From the NCBI GenBank assembly GCA_001949185.1, contig BDGG01000001.1, positions 3,365,324-3,429,323 on the forward strand: a stretch of DNA of 64,000 nt, read 5' to 3'. Position numbers and translations under genes: made by a program. This DNA comes from Ramazzottius varieornatus (Eukaryota; Tardigrada; Eutardigrada; Parachela; Ramazzottiidae). Numbering within the stretch: the stretch's first letter is position 1; each line of letters starts with the position of its first letter. The notes below the pieces were generated by a model. That model ran no database searches, was not told where the DNA came from, and was given only the letters and a program-made list of their open reading frames with translations. Of this stretch, positions 11,430 to 30,172 are shown in pieces.

Positions 11430-14400
11430 ATGGAGTCGAGGAAAGGTGCGGGAGATTTCCTTGTGCGTTCCATGAAGAAGCACACTGTTCGTACAAAGGA
11501 AAGAGTGAGTATTCCTGTTTGTGATATCTGATTATCGGGGATGACGTCTATACGAATTATATGTTGATCATTCGAGAATTAAGATGATTAGGGTCTTGTA
11601 CATTATATAGGCTGTATGGATATATGGATTCACTATCATATTCAATTAGTGACTGATTAACTTGTCTTTTTCCTCGTCATGCTAGATGTTAGAGAAGCTT
11701 GGAAAGTCGGAAAAGACGCAAGACGAACTCTTCAACGAATATGTGAACAACATCGGGAAGCAGCAGGTAAATCCCTGTTGTTCACAGTCCATACGAAAAC
11801 TTGAACATTCTGTTTTGCAAAGCATATCTACACAACTATATCTTTGACAGAACAACGCACTGAGGCTTCAGAAGGAACTGAAAAACTACTTGGCATGCGT
11901 GAAGGGTGAGTTTATAATGGGCATTACGCATGATGTGTAACAGAAAGCAAAAAACGTGCGATCTCGTATTATTTCGAGTCGTTATCGAGTTTCATATACG
12001 TTGTCTGGATTGGTTGAATTTTTAGCAATGGAGCTCGCTACAAAGAGCTTAAATGACGCTGTAACCGAGTGTTATGAGTCGGAGTGGCCCGGACATTCTC
12101 AGTTGCAAAACTTGAAGGAAGACCTGCAGCTCCTCGCTGGTGATCGCGCGAAGAACCTCGGAGAGGATTTGCAGAATAATATGCAGCTGTATCTGAACCA
12201 GTTCGAACCAGCAAAGGTGCGTACAGCCGTACTCTCACGACACTACGCTTCACAAGAGAAATTTCTTTTTGTTCTTAAGGCCAAAATCAGTAAACGAAAT
12301 CGGAAGTTGACGGACTTCGACGCGGCGCGATACAACTTACAGGCTCAGCTGAATGCAGCGAAAAGGAACGATGCAAAGGCTGCTAAGGTATTATACTAAA
12401 TGTTTTTTCTTTCGCGGGCCTCTTGATAACATTTCGTCACGACTTATCTGCATCCCATATTCTTTTGAACTTCTGTAGGCGCAAGACGAACACGACGCTG
12501 CTCAGAAGTTGTATGAGAGCATCAACGACGAACTTCACCGAGAACTACCAGCTCTTTACGACAGTCGTCTAGGGTTTTACGGAAATACTCTCAAAACGGT
12601 CTGGGAAAGCGAAGCCGCCTATCACACTGATTCCGGAAAGGTAGAAGCTTCCATAGTAAATTTCGGCAAATAGATGCGCCTCACATGGTAGACTTCTGGG
12701 TAGACTACGTGTTTGCATGTTTTACGTTACAGTGCTACGAAAGGTTGGCTGGGTTCGCGAACGACTTAGCTGAGCAAGGCCGCAGCAGCTACAAGATCGC
12801 ACCATCGCTGACGAACATTGGTCGGAAACCCACCATGTAGGATTTCTCTAGCTTCTAATATCACTGTAGTGTACAGTGTACTCATGATTGATTTTCTGAC
12901 GATTCAGAAGCGGTCCAATCCACCAAGACTCTATCACATCGCAGACACAAAGCATCACTTCTCCCACCGCCGAATTCAACCGCGACATCACAATCAAGAA
13001 TCACGAATCGCCAAGAACTGACACTCACGTCCGCGTCGTGTCTCCCACGCCCGGACTTCCACCCTACGAAGCAGCAGGTGTGTAGTTCTTCGCTCGGGAA
13101 GTATTCTTGATGAGGGGGACCCCTTATCAAGCTGGACAAGATCGTGTATCCAAGTGGCGCACGTTTGCAGTGGTATTGGCTGAAAGCGTGCTCCTTTGGG
13201 GAAATTGGCTTGTCAAGATTGTTCGCTGCGCTCCCAACTTTTTCATTTCGTACGGTTGGGTTGACTTATGAGCTGACCTTAGGTGCATTGTGCTTCTCTC
13301 GTAGCGATTACGCCGAGAAATCCAGTCGACTCTGCGCCCATTTCTGAACCAGTTCCGCTGCCCGCACTGCCGTCGAACCCGCCGCCGGTTCCCGTTGAAC
13401 GAACTTCCTCTGCTCGAGTCTATCCACAGCTGTCCACCGTGTATCCTCAGCTGCCAACAGTCGTCCCCCAAGTCCCAGCCACGGTCACATCCGAATCTAC
13501 TACGAAGGTTGTTCGACTGAGACGGCCTTCAACACCTTCCAGCGACGAGGACCACTTTGCCGATCCAGAGGCTCGATCTCCTGTCAGCGATGTCAAGCTG
13601 GAGTCTCTTCGCATAACCCACGAAGGTTCTGACACCGAAGAGCTGGCCGAAGCAAAAATGGTAAAGAAAGATTCAAAGACAGAGCTAAACGGAAAGCGCT
13701 ACAAGATACTTTACAAGGTAACGTTGAACAGTGCGTAACATGGGACGCAGGCAAACAAGTCCAGATCAGTTACCCAAGTGGCGCATCCTCTCAGCCAATA
13801 ATAATGAAAACGTGCGCCACTTGAGATAATCTGGGTGGAACCGTTTGCCGACGTCCTGTGTGCTCGTGTTGAAATTTCTTTGGTAAACTGACTTGAAACT
13901 GATTCTACAGGTCCGCGCGACGAATCCTTATTCGGCGGAAGACAACGACGAGCTATCCTTTGAAGCCAATGACATCATTTGGGTCGTACCCTACGAGAAT
14001 CCCGAAGAACAGGTAAGCCAAACCAGGTCTGCCTAGTATAACTCTGATTAGCCGAGTATATAGCATGCGAACAAAAAGAAGATAAGAGACCGTAGTACTT
14101 TATCAGGGTTATCATGAGTTCCAACAAAATTCGAAAACAGCAGATGAAACTAGCGTCGACAACATGGGGGGGGGGGGGTTCAACAGTTTGCGGTACTCGT
14201 ACACTAAGTTCGAGAGACAGCAGGCTATTCTAAGCGTTTGAAAAATTTGGGAGGTAAATGAAAGCCAACGGATCTAAGTTGCCTTGGGTTCTTCGTATCA
14301 GCTGCAGCGAGGACTTTGTGATGTTTTAAGTTGATCCGATCCCAGACGAGTTCTTGCAGTGATGGCACTGTCAGCCACTTCTTGAACACGAAGTCTGAGC

Positions 14401-17400
14401 GTTGGTTGCCCGAAGTATTAACCACCCCACCGAAGATGTACATACACCCCGCAGGGGTAACTGTGGCGCTATGAAAGTAGATCGGCATGGGCAGTCGATC
14501 TTTCAGTTCCTCCCACTGCAGTGTGGTCAAGTCCAGCCGCCAGATATCGTTGTACATGGTCTCTGTACCATCGAAGCCCCCACACAAGTAGGCATAGTTC
14601 ATGAACTGCACGGCTGCGTGGAACTTGCGTGAGTGTGGGTAGCGATTACCTTCTGTCGTCCCTTTGCTTTCTAGTTCTGACCATTCGTTTGTCTCAGTGT
14701 TGAATGCGGGGACTTTGACGAAGTCAAAGACTTCTTGTACTGTACCACCACCCAGAACGTAGATGTACTTGCTGAATGTTACACATTCGTGACGGTATCG
14801 GGGCTCGGGTATGTAGCCAGCTTGGTTCAATATATCCATGGGGTTAGCTTGATCGTATTGAGCGAGGTGCGACCATTGAACGGTTTCCAGGTTCAGGCGG
14901 TATACCTGGAAAACAACCAGAATACAGTACAAAGTAAACCCCTGCGACACCAGCCTGCATACAAAACCACCGGGTAAACATACGACACATTGCATGCTGG
15001 CACCTGAACCCTCTCGGTCCATCTAACAAATATTGTCGGTTACGGTTCGCGAACATGCGTACATGCCTGCTGCGTGACGTTACGGTCTTGTGTATGCAGG
15101 TGTATGGATAAATCCAGAAAGTTCTTCAGCTGCTTACCGACATGTTGTACTCGTGTCCGCTGGTTCCTCCCATGACGTAAATGTTCCCGTCCTTAAAAGT
15201 CAGACTCTGTCCATAGCGAGGAGTAGGCAGCTCTCCTCCGCATGATATCTCACGCCATTTGTTTGTGGAAAGATCGAAAGCGTGCACTGCATTGCTGCAT
15301 CGTTCGCCTAGAAAGTTACTGTAACCGTTCAGCCCTAGTAATACTCCTGGTCACAAAACCGTCAAAAACAGACTAAAATACTTACCGAAAGGAAACCCGG
15401 TCCCTCCGAAAACCAGAATTGTGGACCTAAGAAGAAAAACTAGATGCGCACTCGGTTGTAGCTGAGAAGAGAATTTAGGCTTGCTTTACCCAAGTAGCAC
15501 CATCGAGTGGGAAGCAGTTTCAGCGGGACAAGCGTTGTCGCTCTTGATTTCTGTCCATTTCCTGGTGCAGAAGTTGAACTTCCAAAGTTCAGGGAAGAGG
15601 CCGAATGTTTCATTCTGCAGATTGTTTAACTGAGGATTGTACCCGCCGAAGCAGTATAGGTTGGTCTCATCGGCCACAATGCGATGGCCTGACCGAGCCA
15701 TGGGTTTTCGGAGGCCTTCTCCATCATGCATGATCACGCAGTCGTACATCGAGCGGATATTCTCGTTCGGTGGATTCTCCCTTCGCATGGAAGAGTTCCT
15801 ACCCCCGGCCAAGCGACGAACTCTCGATGTCATCTCTAAAACGCAGAATAAATGAGAACCACTTAATCGAAACTGCAATCAAGGATAGTCATTTGATTGC
15901 GGCGAAAATGGGCCAACACAAACAACTTACCAGCAGTGAGGTTTGATAACAGAGCTAGTAAGTTATCCACTTTAGGACTTCCTGGTTTCCCCAGTACTGC
16001 CGGTGGAACTATCGGAGGATGAAGAGAGAAGAGCTGGCCTAGCTGTGAGGGTGAAGTTTGCTGTCAGCTGTTGACAAGAAGACTTTTGGCACGAACGTGT
16101 AGTTTAGAAGCGGGTAAGCCACGGATTCGTCTATTCTGGCGATATCCGAGTGCTGTCTGGAACTTGCTGCAGGTCAAGAGTTCCGAGGTCCCGTGTCAGG
16201 CACAGAGGAAAACTCAGGTAACGATCTGGAGTAAACGGAAATGAGATGCCTTGGCCCTTCAGAAGCTTAGAAATACAGTCCAGTCGCTCGAGATGTGTAC
16301 ATCGCTCTCCGATTTCAAAACTGCAAAATCACAGTAAGCACAAGACTGCTTGCCATAGCCCTTATTGATTATTTGTTCAAAGGCAACAAAGGCAGCCTGT
16401 TGCATTTACTTTTCGCTCTTCTTCTCAAATTTCCGAACTTTCTCTTCCCTACCGCGCCGCGTGTTTCCCAGACAAGCAGTGAAGAGTTGAGAATACGTCC
16501 GTAGACTGAAGCTTTGATCGACAGAAAGGACATTTGATGGAGTATATCTCACGGATAAGCAGTAAACGACGAGAGGCACTTCCGGTTGATCTCTGCAGCC
16601 GACAAATCCCTGTTTCCAGCGAACTCGTCTTGCTGACCGCTGAGATGGCATCTGGATCTAATCCTGCTGGTAATGGGTCCACTGTTGTTGCTCGAGGAAG
16701 GACTGGCGATAGGCTGACGTTGGAGGAAAAGCGAAAGATACTGGAACTATATCCGTCGCAGGTAAACCCTTGGATGTTTGCAGGGGAACCAGAGATCGTG
16801 GGCTGACCTGTTTTTGTTAGGTGACCCTGAGGGAAGTCACGGAAAAGTTCAACGTCCGCTCCCGATCGACTATTGCAAAACTTGGCAAACAGCGAGAGAA
16901 GTATCTCGCGTTGCCGGCTGACGTTCGCGGTAAAAGTATCGTATCCAGGAAGCGCAAGTTCGACGTTCTTGAAGAAGCGGCTATGAAATACCATGAAAAT
17001 TGTATTCAGAAGGGATTTCCTGTATCATTCACTGATCTGAAGAAGGAGGCACGGCTCGTAGCTACCAACTTGAATACAGAAAACTTCAAAGGCAGTCAAG
17101 GATGGGTTTCTGGTGTCCTTAGAAGAAACCAGCTTCAGACAGTGGTTTTGCAAGGTAGAATTCTACCTCTCGAAGTAACTTCTCTGAAGTTCTGTAGTAG
17201 TACAGCATTACTTGCAGGCGAAGAAGCAGGAAGTGATCTTAAAGTCGCGGAAGACTGGATAAGGGACAAGTTGCCTGAGATCCTTCAGGGATAAAAGAAC
17301 GCTGACATTTTTAATTGTGACGAAACCGGAAGCTACTGTCGCTCTACGCCTCGAAAGACTCTTCTTAAGGTTGGACAAAGGATGAAAGGCGGAAAGAAAC

Positions 17401-19032
17401 TGACGGAACGGATATCGGTCATGCTCTGCTGCAGTGCGTCCGGCGAGAAGCTTCCTCCCCTTGTCATAGGACGGTCCAAAAAGCCGCGTGCCTTCACCAA
17501 GGTAAAGCTAGACTTCAAGAAAGCTGGCTTTACGTGGGCTAACAACAAAAAAGCCTGGATAACAAGGGCCGTCTTTACTCTCTGGTTGAAAGAGCTAAAC
17601 GAAAAAATGAAAAAACAGAAGCGGCGAATCTTGCTCTTGCTGGACAACACATCAGGCCACAAGGTCGATAGTCTATCTCATGTGAAGCTCGTTTTCTTGC
17701 CTCCTAAACAAACTAGCAGTATCCAGCCTCTCGATCAAGGAATTATCAAGGCCTTCCAGGCACATGAAAGCGCTGCCAAAGCTGACCATCGCCGCGAAAA
17801 CAGAGAGAACTTCCAGAACCTCGAGGAATATAAAAGGTCCCTAACAGTTCTGCATTCGATCAAATGGATTGTGAAGGCATGGTCAGAAGTTAATAGTTCG
17901 ACTATACCAAACTACTTCCGCAAAACTGGTGCGTTCCATATGGTAGAAAACATGGAGCTGATCTTTGCTCAAATATATTGGCCGTAGCCTCTTGACGTCA
18001 CTTTCTTTTGTTTTTTTGCAAGCTATACTGTAAATGTTTGGCTGGTGGCAAGTTAGAATCGAAGAGCGATGTACACATCTCGAGCGACTGGACTGTAGAC
18101 TGAAATAGAATTCTAGGGATGCAATAACATCTCTGTGAAACCTTTACTCTACGACCTGCGCAAGCCTTTCTCAACGTTACTTTGGCAAGCTATTCGGTAC
18201 CGCAGCTGCAATATCTCGTGTAAGGTGACAGCACCTTCTCTTTTGATGTGGAAAACTTTAGTTTACAGCCCGTTCGGGCCACATCGCTACCACTCGAAAA
18301 AGCGCTTCGGAAAATCAACAAAGATAGCTTCTCCTTGTTTCTCACGGTGTTTCATACAACTTTTCAAGCTGATTCCACGGAATCATACGGCTTTCCAGTT
18401 CAGTGAAAGACAACCCGGCAAAAACTGAAAGTTTGACTTCCGGAATTTGGGAATTTGGTCGTTTTGCCGGGAAGCCCCCTTCCACGTCGAAAATTGCAAC
18501 TTTTGATTCGGCCGGTGCATTTCTGCTTTCAAGCATGGCGCAGGTAGCCTTCTGTGTGCTTGACTGTTAGCAGACAACATCAAGAAAACGATTTTTGAAA
18601 ACTGCCTGAAATTCTGCGAAAGTTGTCTTTCTCGAGGATCTTCCGATGTGACAAAAATAAAACATACTGCCTTGTCTCGTACAATTCGCCAAATTTTGTT
18701 ATTGATCATGATAAGCCATTGTTTTTGCTATATATGTATGCTGTTTTCGACGCGAAAACGTTTCGATGGAGAGAGCTATGATTTTCAGAAGGTGGTGGCG
18801 ATGTGGCCCGAACGGGCTGTACAAGTTGGAGTTCTTAACGTAGCGGCCTCTTGGAAAACTTGTAATAGGTTCTGGAGGATTTTTCGGCTTCGAAATAAAT
18901 AAAAATTCGGTTTTAACTCCATGCTAAAAGTTATCTTTTGTGCAGGATGAGGGTTGGCTCATGGGAGTGAAGGAATCTGACGGTCGGAAAGGTGTGTTTC
19001 CGGCGAACTTTACCAAACAATTACCAACCTAA
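11430..19032 (+). CDS. BIN1/amphiphysin-type BAR and SH3 protein
   Basis: Membrane-curving scaffold of endocytosis and T-tubule formation. Eleven exons join in frame to 515 residues: 11430-11504, 11686-11766, 11851-11905, 12026-12216, 12280-12387, 12479-12640, 12733-12836, 12908-13077, 13305-13717, 13911-14012, 18946-19032. Residues 1-35 are basic and amphipathic (helix 0). The BAR domain follows ([48 protein letters not shown]). A Pro/Ser/Thr linker contains [16 protein letters not shown] and repeated YPQLxTV units. The SH3 domain is split: its first half ([17 protein letters not shown] to PYENPEEQ) is in exon 10 and its second half ([11 protein letters not shown] to [12 protein letters not shown]) in exon 11, 4,933 bp away. 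That intron holds another gene and two transposons. Intact by sequence. I cannot separate BIN1 from amphiphysin; invertebrates usually carry one such gene. Confidence 0.95.
13137..13208. repeat. 70-bp intronic palindrome, copy in BAR-SH3 intron 8
   Basis: Left arm GATCGTGTATCCAAGTGGCG followed by CACG and the reverse-orientation loop with TATTGGCTGAAAG. The right arm (GTGCTCCTTTGGGGA) is diverged. Lies wholly inside the intron 13078-13304. Confidence 0.7.
13767..13832. repeat. 70-bp intronic palindrome, copy in BAR-SH3 intron 9
   Basis: Best-preserved arms: TTACCCAAGTGGCGCA at 13770 and TGCGCCACTTGAGATAA at the other end. The loop contains AGCCAATAATAATGAAAACG. Lies inside the intron 13718-13910. 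Confidence 0.85.
14225..15833 (-). CDS. KLHDC10: Kelch-repeat protein, KLHDC10-like, nested in the BAR-SH3 gene
   Basis: Kelch propeller protein; KLHDC10 is a substrate receptor of cullin-2 ubiquitin ligases. Exons 15833-15490, 15426-15386, 15307-15138 and 14905-14225 join in frame to 411 residues, close to the family length. Kelch blades are visible as [40 protein letters not shown] with [18 protein letters not shown] with [25 protein letters not shown] and [19 protein letters not shown]. The C-terminal [15 protein letters not shown] block is typical of KLHDC10. It lies wholly inside the last intron of the BAR-SH3 gene on the opposite strand. A possible coding extension (16008-15931) joins in frame upstream but has no ATG, so the start at 15833 is the safest. 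The pogo element begins 443 bp upstream. Confidence 0.93.
16276..16314 (+). repeat. Left terminal inverted repeat of the pogo element
   Basis: Thirty-nine bp, complementary to 18057-18095 except at one position. The outer end is CAGTCCAGTC next to a TA dinucleotide. Confidence 0.93.
16645..17987 (+). pseudogene. pogo/Tigger transposase (CENP-B HTH plus DDE), one in-frame stop
   Basis: Exons 16645-16761 and 16821-17987 join to 428 codons, with a 59-bp intron inside the N-terminal helix-turn-helix ([16 protein letters not shown], then [12 protein letters not shown]). A second CENP-B-type DNA-binding block (FSDLK-like [20 protein letters not shown]) follows. The DDE domain has its first Asp in IFNCDETG, the second in [11 protein letters not shown] and the third in SIQPLDQGI, so all three catalytic acids remain. 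A single TAA at 17292-17294, between EILQG and [10 protein letters not shown], interrupts the frame; everything after it stays in the same frame. A one-base nonsense change explains this. The copy is therefore probably inactive unless read through. Confidence 0.88.
18057..18095 (-). repeat. Right terminal inverted repeat of the pogo element
   Basis: Partner of 16276-16314, followed by TA at 18096-18097. Confidence 0.93.
18266..18819. mobile_element. Non-autonomous MITE with TA target duplication (554 bp)
   Basis: The ends are inverted repeats beginning CAGCCCGTTCGGGCCACATC, matching over about 28 bp with few differences, and each is flanked by TA (18264-18265 and 18820-18821). No long open frame inside. 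The CAG terminus and TA duplication suggest mobilisation by a pogo or Tc1/mariner transposase, but the repeats differ from those of the neighbouring pogo element. Confidence 0.82.
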
Positions 19033-20295
19033 TCCTGTCTTCACGTCTTCTGCAAATGTCTCCTATATCAATGGTCTACCCAACTTCCGGATTTTCTGCT
19101 CGTCGCCCGAAATTTCAGTATATCATGAGTTTCACTTCTCAGCGTACATTCAGAAATCCTTTTTTGTGCAGTTGCAAGTCCTGCTTCCGGGTGTTGCCAA
19201 TTTGGTGCGCCAGCACTTTTTGCGTTTTGATCGTTCTTTAAGTTTTTAGAGCATGGGTAAGTGACGTTGTGGCTTTCTCTCAAGTGGTTGAGGTTCAATA
19301 ACGTTGAAGTTTACATTCGGGACCACTTGAAATTATTTAATTACTAAATACGATTCTTTGCCTGATGCCCGCTTGATCTTGATGTTAGCTTTGTTCAGTG
19401 TCTAAGTTGCTTGCCTAAAACTATTGCACTGTGTTCGTAGCTTTTTCTCGTCTTCAATAAAAGTTCGTTAATTCGAATTTTGCAAGATAAATAAGCGCAG
19501 AAACGCCGCCGCTTTTGGGTCCTGCTGTGAGTTCGAGTTCCAACTTTATAAGGAAGATCGAATCGCTCGGATCTATAGAATAATTTTCGGCGGTCTCGTC
19601 TGCCTGTGATTTTCTGAAATTGATATTGACACTTCGATTTTCCATGTGCATCGTTTCGAAACTCTAATGTGACGTTGACTATTGGGTCTTAGTTGCATAA
19701 CCGCAGCGGTTATATAGTTGATCAGGAAGACGGAAGTTGTTTTAGTAGAGGACGATACGAGCGTCTAATACGCAGCTGTACTAAGAAGGAAAACAAGGAG
19801 TGCCTTGAAGGTCTGTCAAGGAGAGTGGGAAGAAGCATTTGGGCAGGACGAGGAAATCTTGCAAGACCGGGAACGCACTTGAATATCCGTCAGCACTTTG
19901 GCTGTGAGCTAGCCTGGCGCTCAGTTTACAATCGATTTTCTCCTCCCAGCTGTAGCACAAAGAGCCAGCTATGCTGCAGGATACCGTACACTGGATGTAT
20001 GCAACAGCAATCGGTCGGGGTTCCACACGGAATGAGAGGCGATAAAAGACATGTGTGGATGGATGGTACGTCGTCAGTATTATCACAGTTGTTTCCATGT
20101 CACGCGAAAAAGGCAAGTAAACTCAAGACACTTCCAATTTCAGTCGTCGTGGATTTCTACATCACAAGTGTCCATCATGATTTTAGCGTGGCTGCGCGCC
20201 TCGAAGAACCTTCGGTGATGGGAGGGAGCTCAAGAGGACCGGCTATGAATCTTCGAAGTAGCTCGTAGGCTCTGTGGATACTCCAGCATATCGCC
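19033..20295. other. Intergenic region between the BAR-SH3 and NALCN genes
   Basis: Should contain the BAR-SH3 3' UTR and the NALCN promoter and 5' UTR. A 191-codon open frame (19693-20268) starts without ATG and shows no motif; I treat it as chance. No repeats were recognised. Confidence 0.4.
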
Positions 20296-28008
<7,713 letters not shown>

Positions 28009-28187
28009 TCTCTTGCCTTCTTTCAAGTAAGAGACGTCGGGCTTCCGTATGAAGAAGATGCGTTCTCACAGTTTGTGTTACTCAAAGAAGGATTCACTTT
28101 GACGGTCTTACCGGATCCTCCGGAAAATGCTAGATCTCTTTTGATGCATTCATGTGAAAGTTTACTTTTCGTCTGATGACGCTGTAG

Positions 28188-28413
28188 AGGTCTGTCGAAC
28201 CCGAAGATCCTGTCCCGTCAAAGCAGACCCACAGTTCCGGTTCTCCGTCAGACGAGCGATGCATCGCTAGCGCGGTCTTCGAAAGAGAGCAACTCCATGA
28301 CAGATCTCGGAAGCTGCCTGTCTAAGAGACAGCTCTCTTCCGAATCCTCAGCGCTTCAAACATCCAGGTACCACGACAAATCAATAAATGCCCATGGGAT
28401 AGTAGCCGTGTAG
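28188..28413 (+). CDS. Possible alternative 3' exon of the NALCN gene
   Basis: After a CTGTAG acceptor, a 75-codon frame runs to TAG 28411-28413, with Ser/Arg/Gln-rich text such as NPKILSRQSRPTVPVLR and SMTDLGSCLSKRQLSSESS. That composition resembles channel C-termini. The preceding exon already ends in a stop at 28008, so this would have to be joined from an earlier donor in that exon. I could not find a convincing donor in the right phase. Confidence 0.3.
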
Positions 28414-28989
28414 CACTCTGAATGCTGTGGTACTCCGTAGAAGTTCGAAGTCGGGGGGGGAGGAACATCTACGAGAATATCTGACTCTTAAGACGTAACT
28501 TTGAAGGATAAACGTCCGGAATACAAAAGGTTAAAGTCAATTCGGCAACTCGTCTGGAGAGAAGTCAGACACGCATAGGTATGAGTAGTGCGGTCGGAAG
28601 TCTGCGGAAGGTAGTGCGGCGCAGGCGTCGGGACAACATCTGCAGACACACCATTTTCGTAGCTGCGGAAATGAATACAGGCCTGTATGGTCTGTGCTGG
28701 TTGTTCACAATAATGCGCAGTTTGCTGACTTAATGGACAACAATTCCGCCGAATAATGGAATTGAACACATGGTAAACACTTGAACCCAGAGTAATTAAA
28801 CATCCTCTTAGCTCGGCCGTGCATGCCCACCGTTACACTATGTTCGCCAACCTTGGCTTTCCCGGAGTGGGCTTACCTGTCCAAACTGGTCAACCGTCTT
28901 TCTCAAATATCACTCGCTGCCGCGCTCACTTCCTCTCACCGTGACTGCTATTGGGCGACTACCGTATCCTCATGCATTTTTCATTCTAG

Positions 28990-29601
28990 ACTATCCCAGC
29001 GGATTCGGCCTCCACTTTAGATTATGGCCAGACAGGCAGTTGAATTATGCATGTTCAGAATATTGGTACGAGTAATATTTTTCGGCAAACATAGGTTGAA
29101 GTATCAGAGAGCCGGTGGAAACTTTCAATGGTCCAACGCTTTGTGGTTCCAGGGACGTGGTCAACGACACGAAGTATTTCTTCCATGTATCTGGAAAGGT
29201 GAAAATTCACCATATTTTTGTTCTCTGAAACAGTGTACCGCGCGGAAAGATGCGTTTTTGGATTCTGGAAGAACCAGGAAGAGCATGTTACGACTTATGA
29301 AAGACTGAGGAGTATGCAGGCCAACATGCTCGACGGGACGTCTTCCGGTGACGTCAAGGACCTACGCGCACTGTCGAAATCGATGACGACATGGAACAAT
29401 AGTAAACAGCCCCTCTACGTCGTCCGCATAGCATTTGTCAGAAGCAATAATGTAGATCTGACGAATGACTTACATCACTGTAGGGAAGTGACACTTGTGA
29501 ATGAGAAACCCATCGCCAGAAAATATGTGGGTGTAAACGGTATCTCTACGGTATCGTGCTTCAGTCTTCTGAAGCTTGCTCCCTGGTCTTGGAAGAGTTG
29601 A
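28990..29601 (+). CDS. Unidentified spliced protein (partial model)
   Basis: Three exons agree in phase: 28990-29065 (DYPSGFGLHFRLWPDRQLN), 29095-29198 (QRAGGNFQWSNALWFQ) and 29234 to about 29401 (VYRAERCVFGFWKNQEEHV). A further in-frame block (VTLVNEKPIARKYVGVNG) follows near 29490. The introns would be only 29 and 35 bp, shorter than elsewhere in the window, which weakens the model. An ATG-led frame at 28840 does not splice into it in phase. The protein is rich in Trp, Phe and Arg. I do not recognise the family and suggest no function. Confidence 0.42.
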
Positions 29602-30172
29602 CGATCTTGCCCACGAAAGAGCACAACACATACCCCCCTCTCCCCCTCCAGAATACCAGTGTATGGAATCGTTGTTTTCTAGATTTCGATTGTAAAGGTC
29701 AGAAGATGCTCACGAGCTCTGCCACACGAAAGTCGCGAAGGAATAATTTCCTATATTTAATATCGAGACTCAAACCGTCTGTCAGATTGTCTGGACTTGC
29801 ATTCCGGTTGGATATGATAATACGTTTCTGCTTGCACGACCGCACGCAGTTTCCGGACAGATTTTGATTATCGTTTCAGGTCCTTGGACGAAGACCGCCG
29901 AACCGGGAAACCAAATGGAAACGGAGGGGGCAGTCCTTTACGTATAGGGGCGTGTCTCTACGTCAACCGTGCTTTGTGAGTAACAACATGACTTGCCAAA
30001 GGTAAATAGCGCTCAACGCATTTCCTGCTCGCTCCTGGAATAAAAGCCAATCTTCCCCGAGGTTGATGCAGCCAATTTTCTCTTCTCCCTCCTCCGGTTC
30101 TGATCCAGGTCTTGCAGGAGCGTAGTAACGTTGCATCATCCGCGTGTTTCCTGCCTGGATCGTCAGCTCAGC

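Larger units (their letters stand above)
16276..18095 (+). mobile_element. pogo/Tigger-type DNA transposon (1,820 bp)
   Basis: Complete element bounded by 39-bp terminal inverted repeats with one mismatch (16276-16314 and 18057-18095). Both start CAGTCCAGTCGCTCGAGATG when read inward. Each end is flanked by TA (16274-16275, 18096-18097), the target duplication of the Tc1/mariner/pogo superfamily. Near-identical ends suggest a fairly recent insertion. It sits in the last intron of the BAR-SH3 gene and upstream of the nested Kelch gene. Its transposase gene is in the sense orientation of the BAR-SH3 gene. Confidence 0.93.

Noticed and set aside
14165..14180. Poly-G run, with similar homopolymers at 28454 and 51497
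   Set aside because: Simple homopolymers in introns and intergenic DNA; possible sequencing-length errors, no function inferred.
16142..16306. Minus-strand open frame running from the left terminal repeat into host DNA
   Set aside because: It reads protein-like for about 40 codons, but it crosses the transposon boundary, so the frame is a product of insertion; no splice into the Kelch gene fits.
16449..16994. 181-codon minus-strand frame inside the pogo element
   Set aside because: Antisense shadow of the transposase exons; no family similarity.
19693..20268. 191-codon plus-strand open frame before NALCN
   Set aside because: Starts without ATG, low-complexity mixture with no motif, no splice partner; expected by chance in this much sequence.
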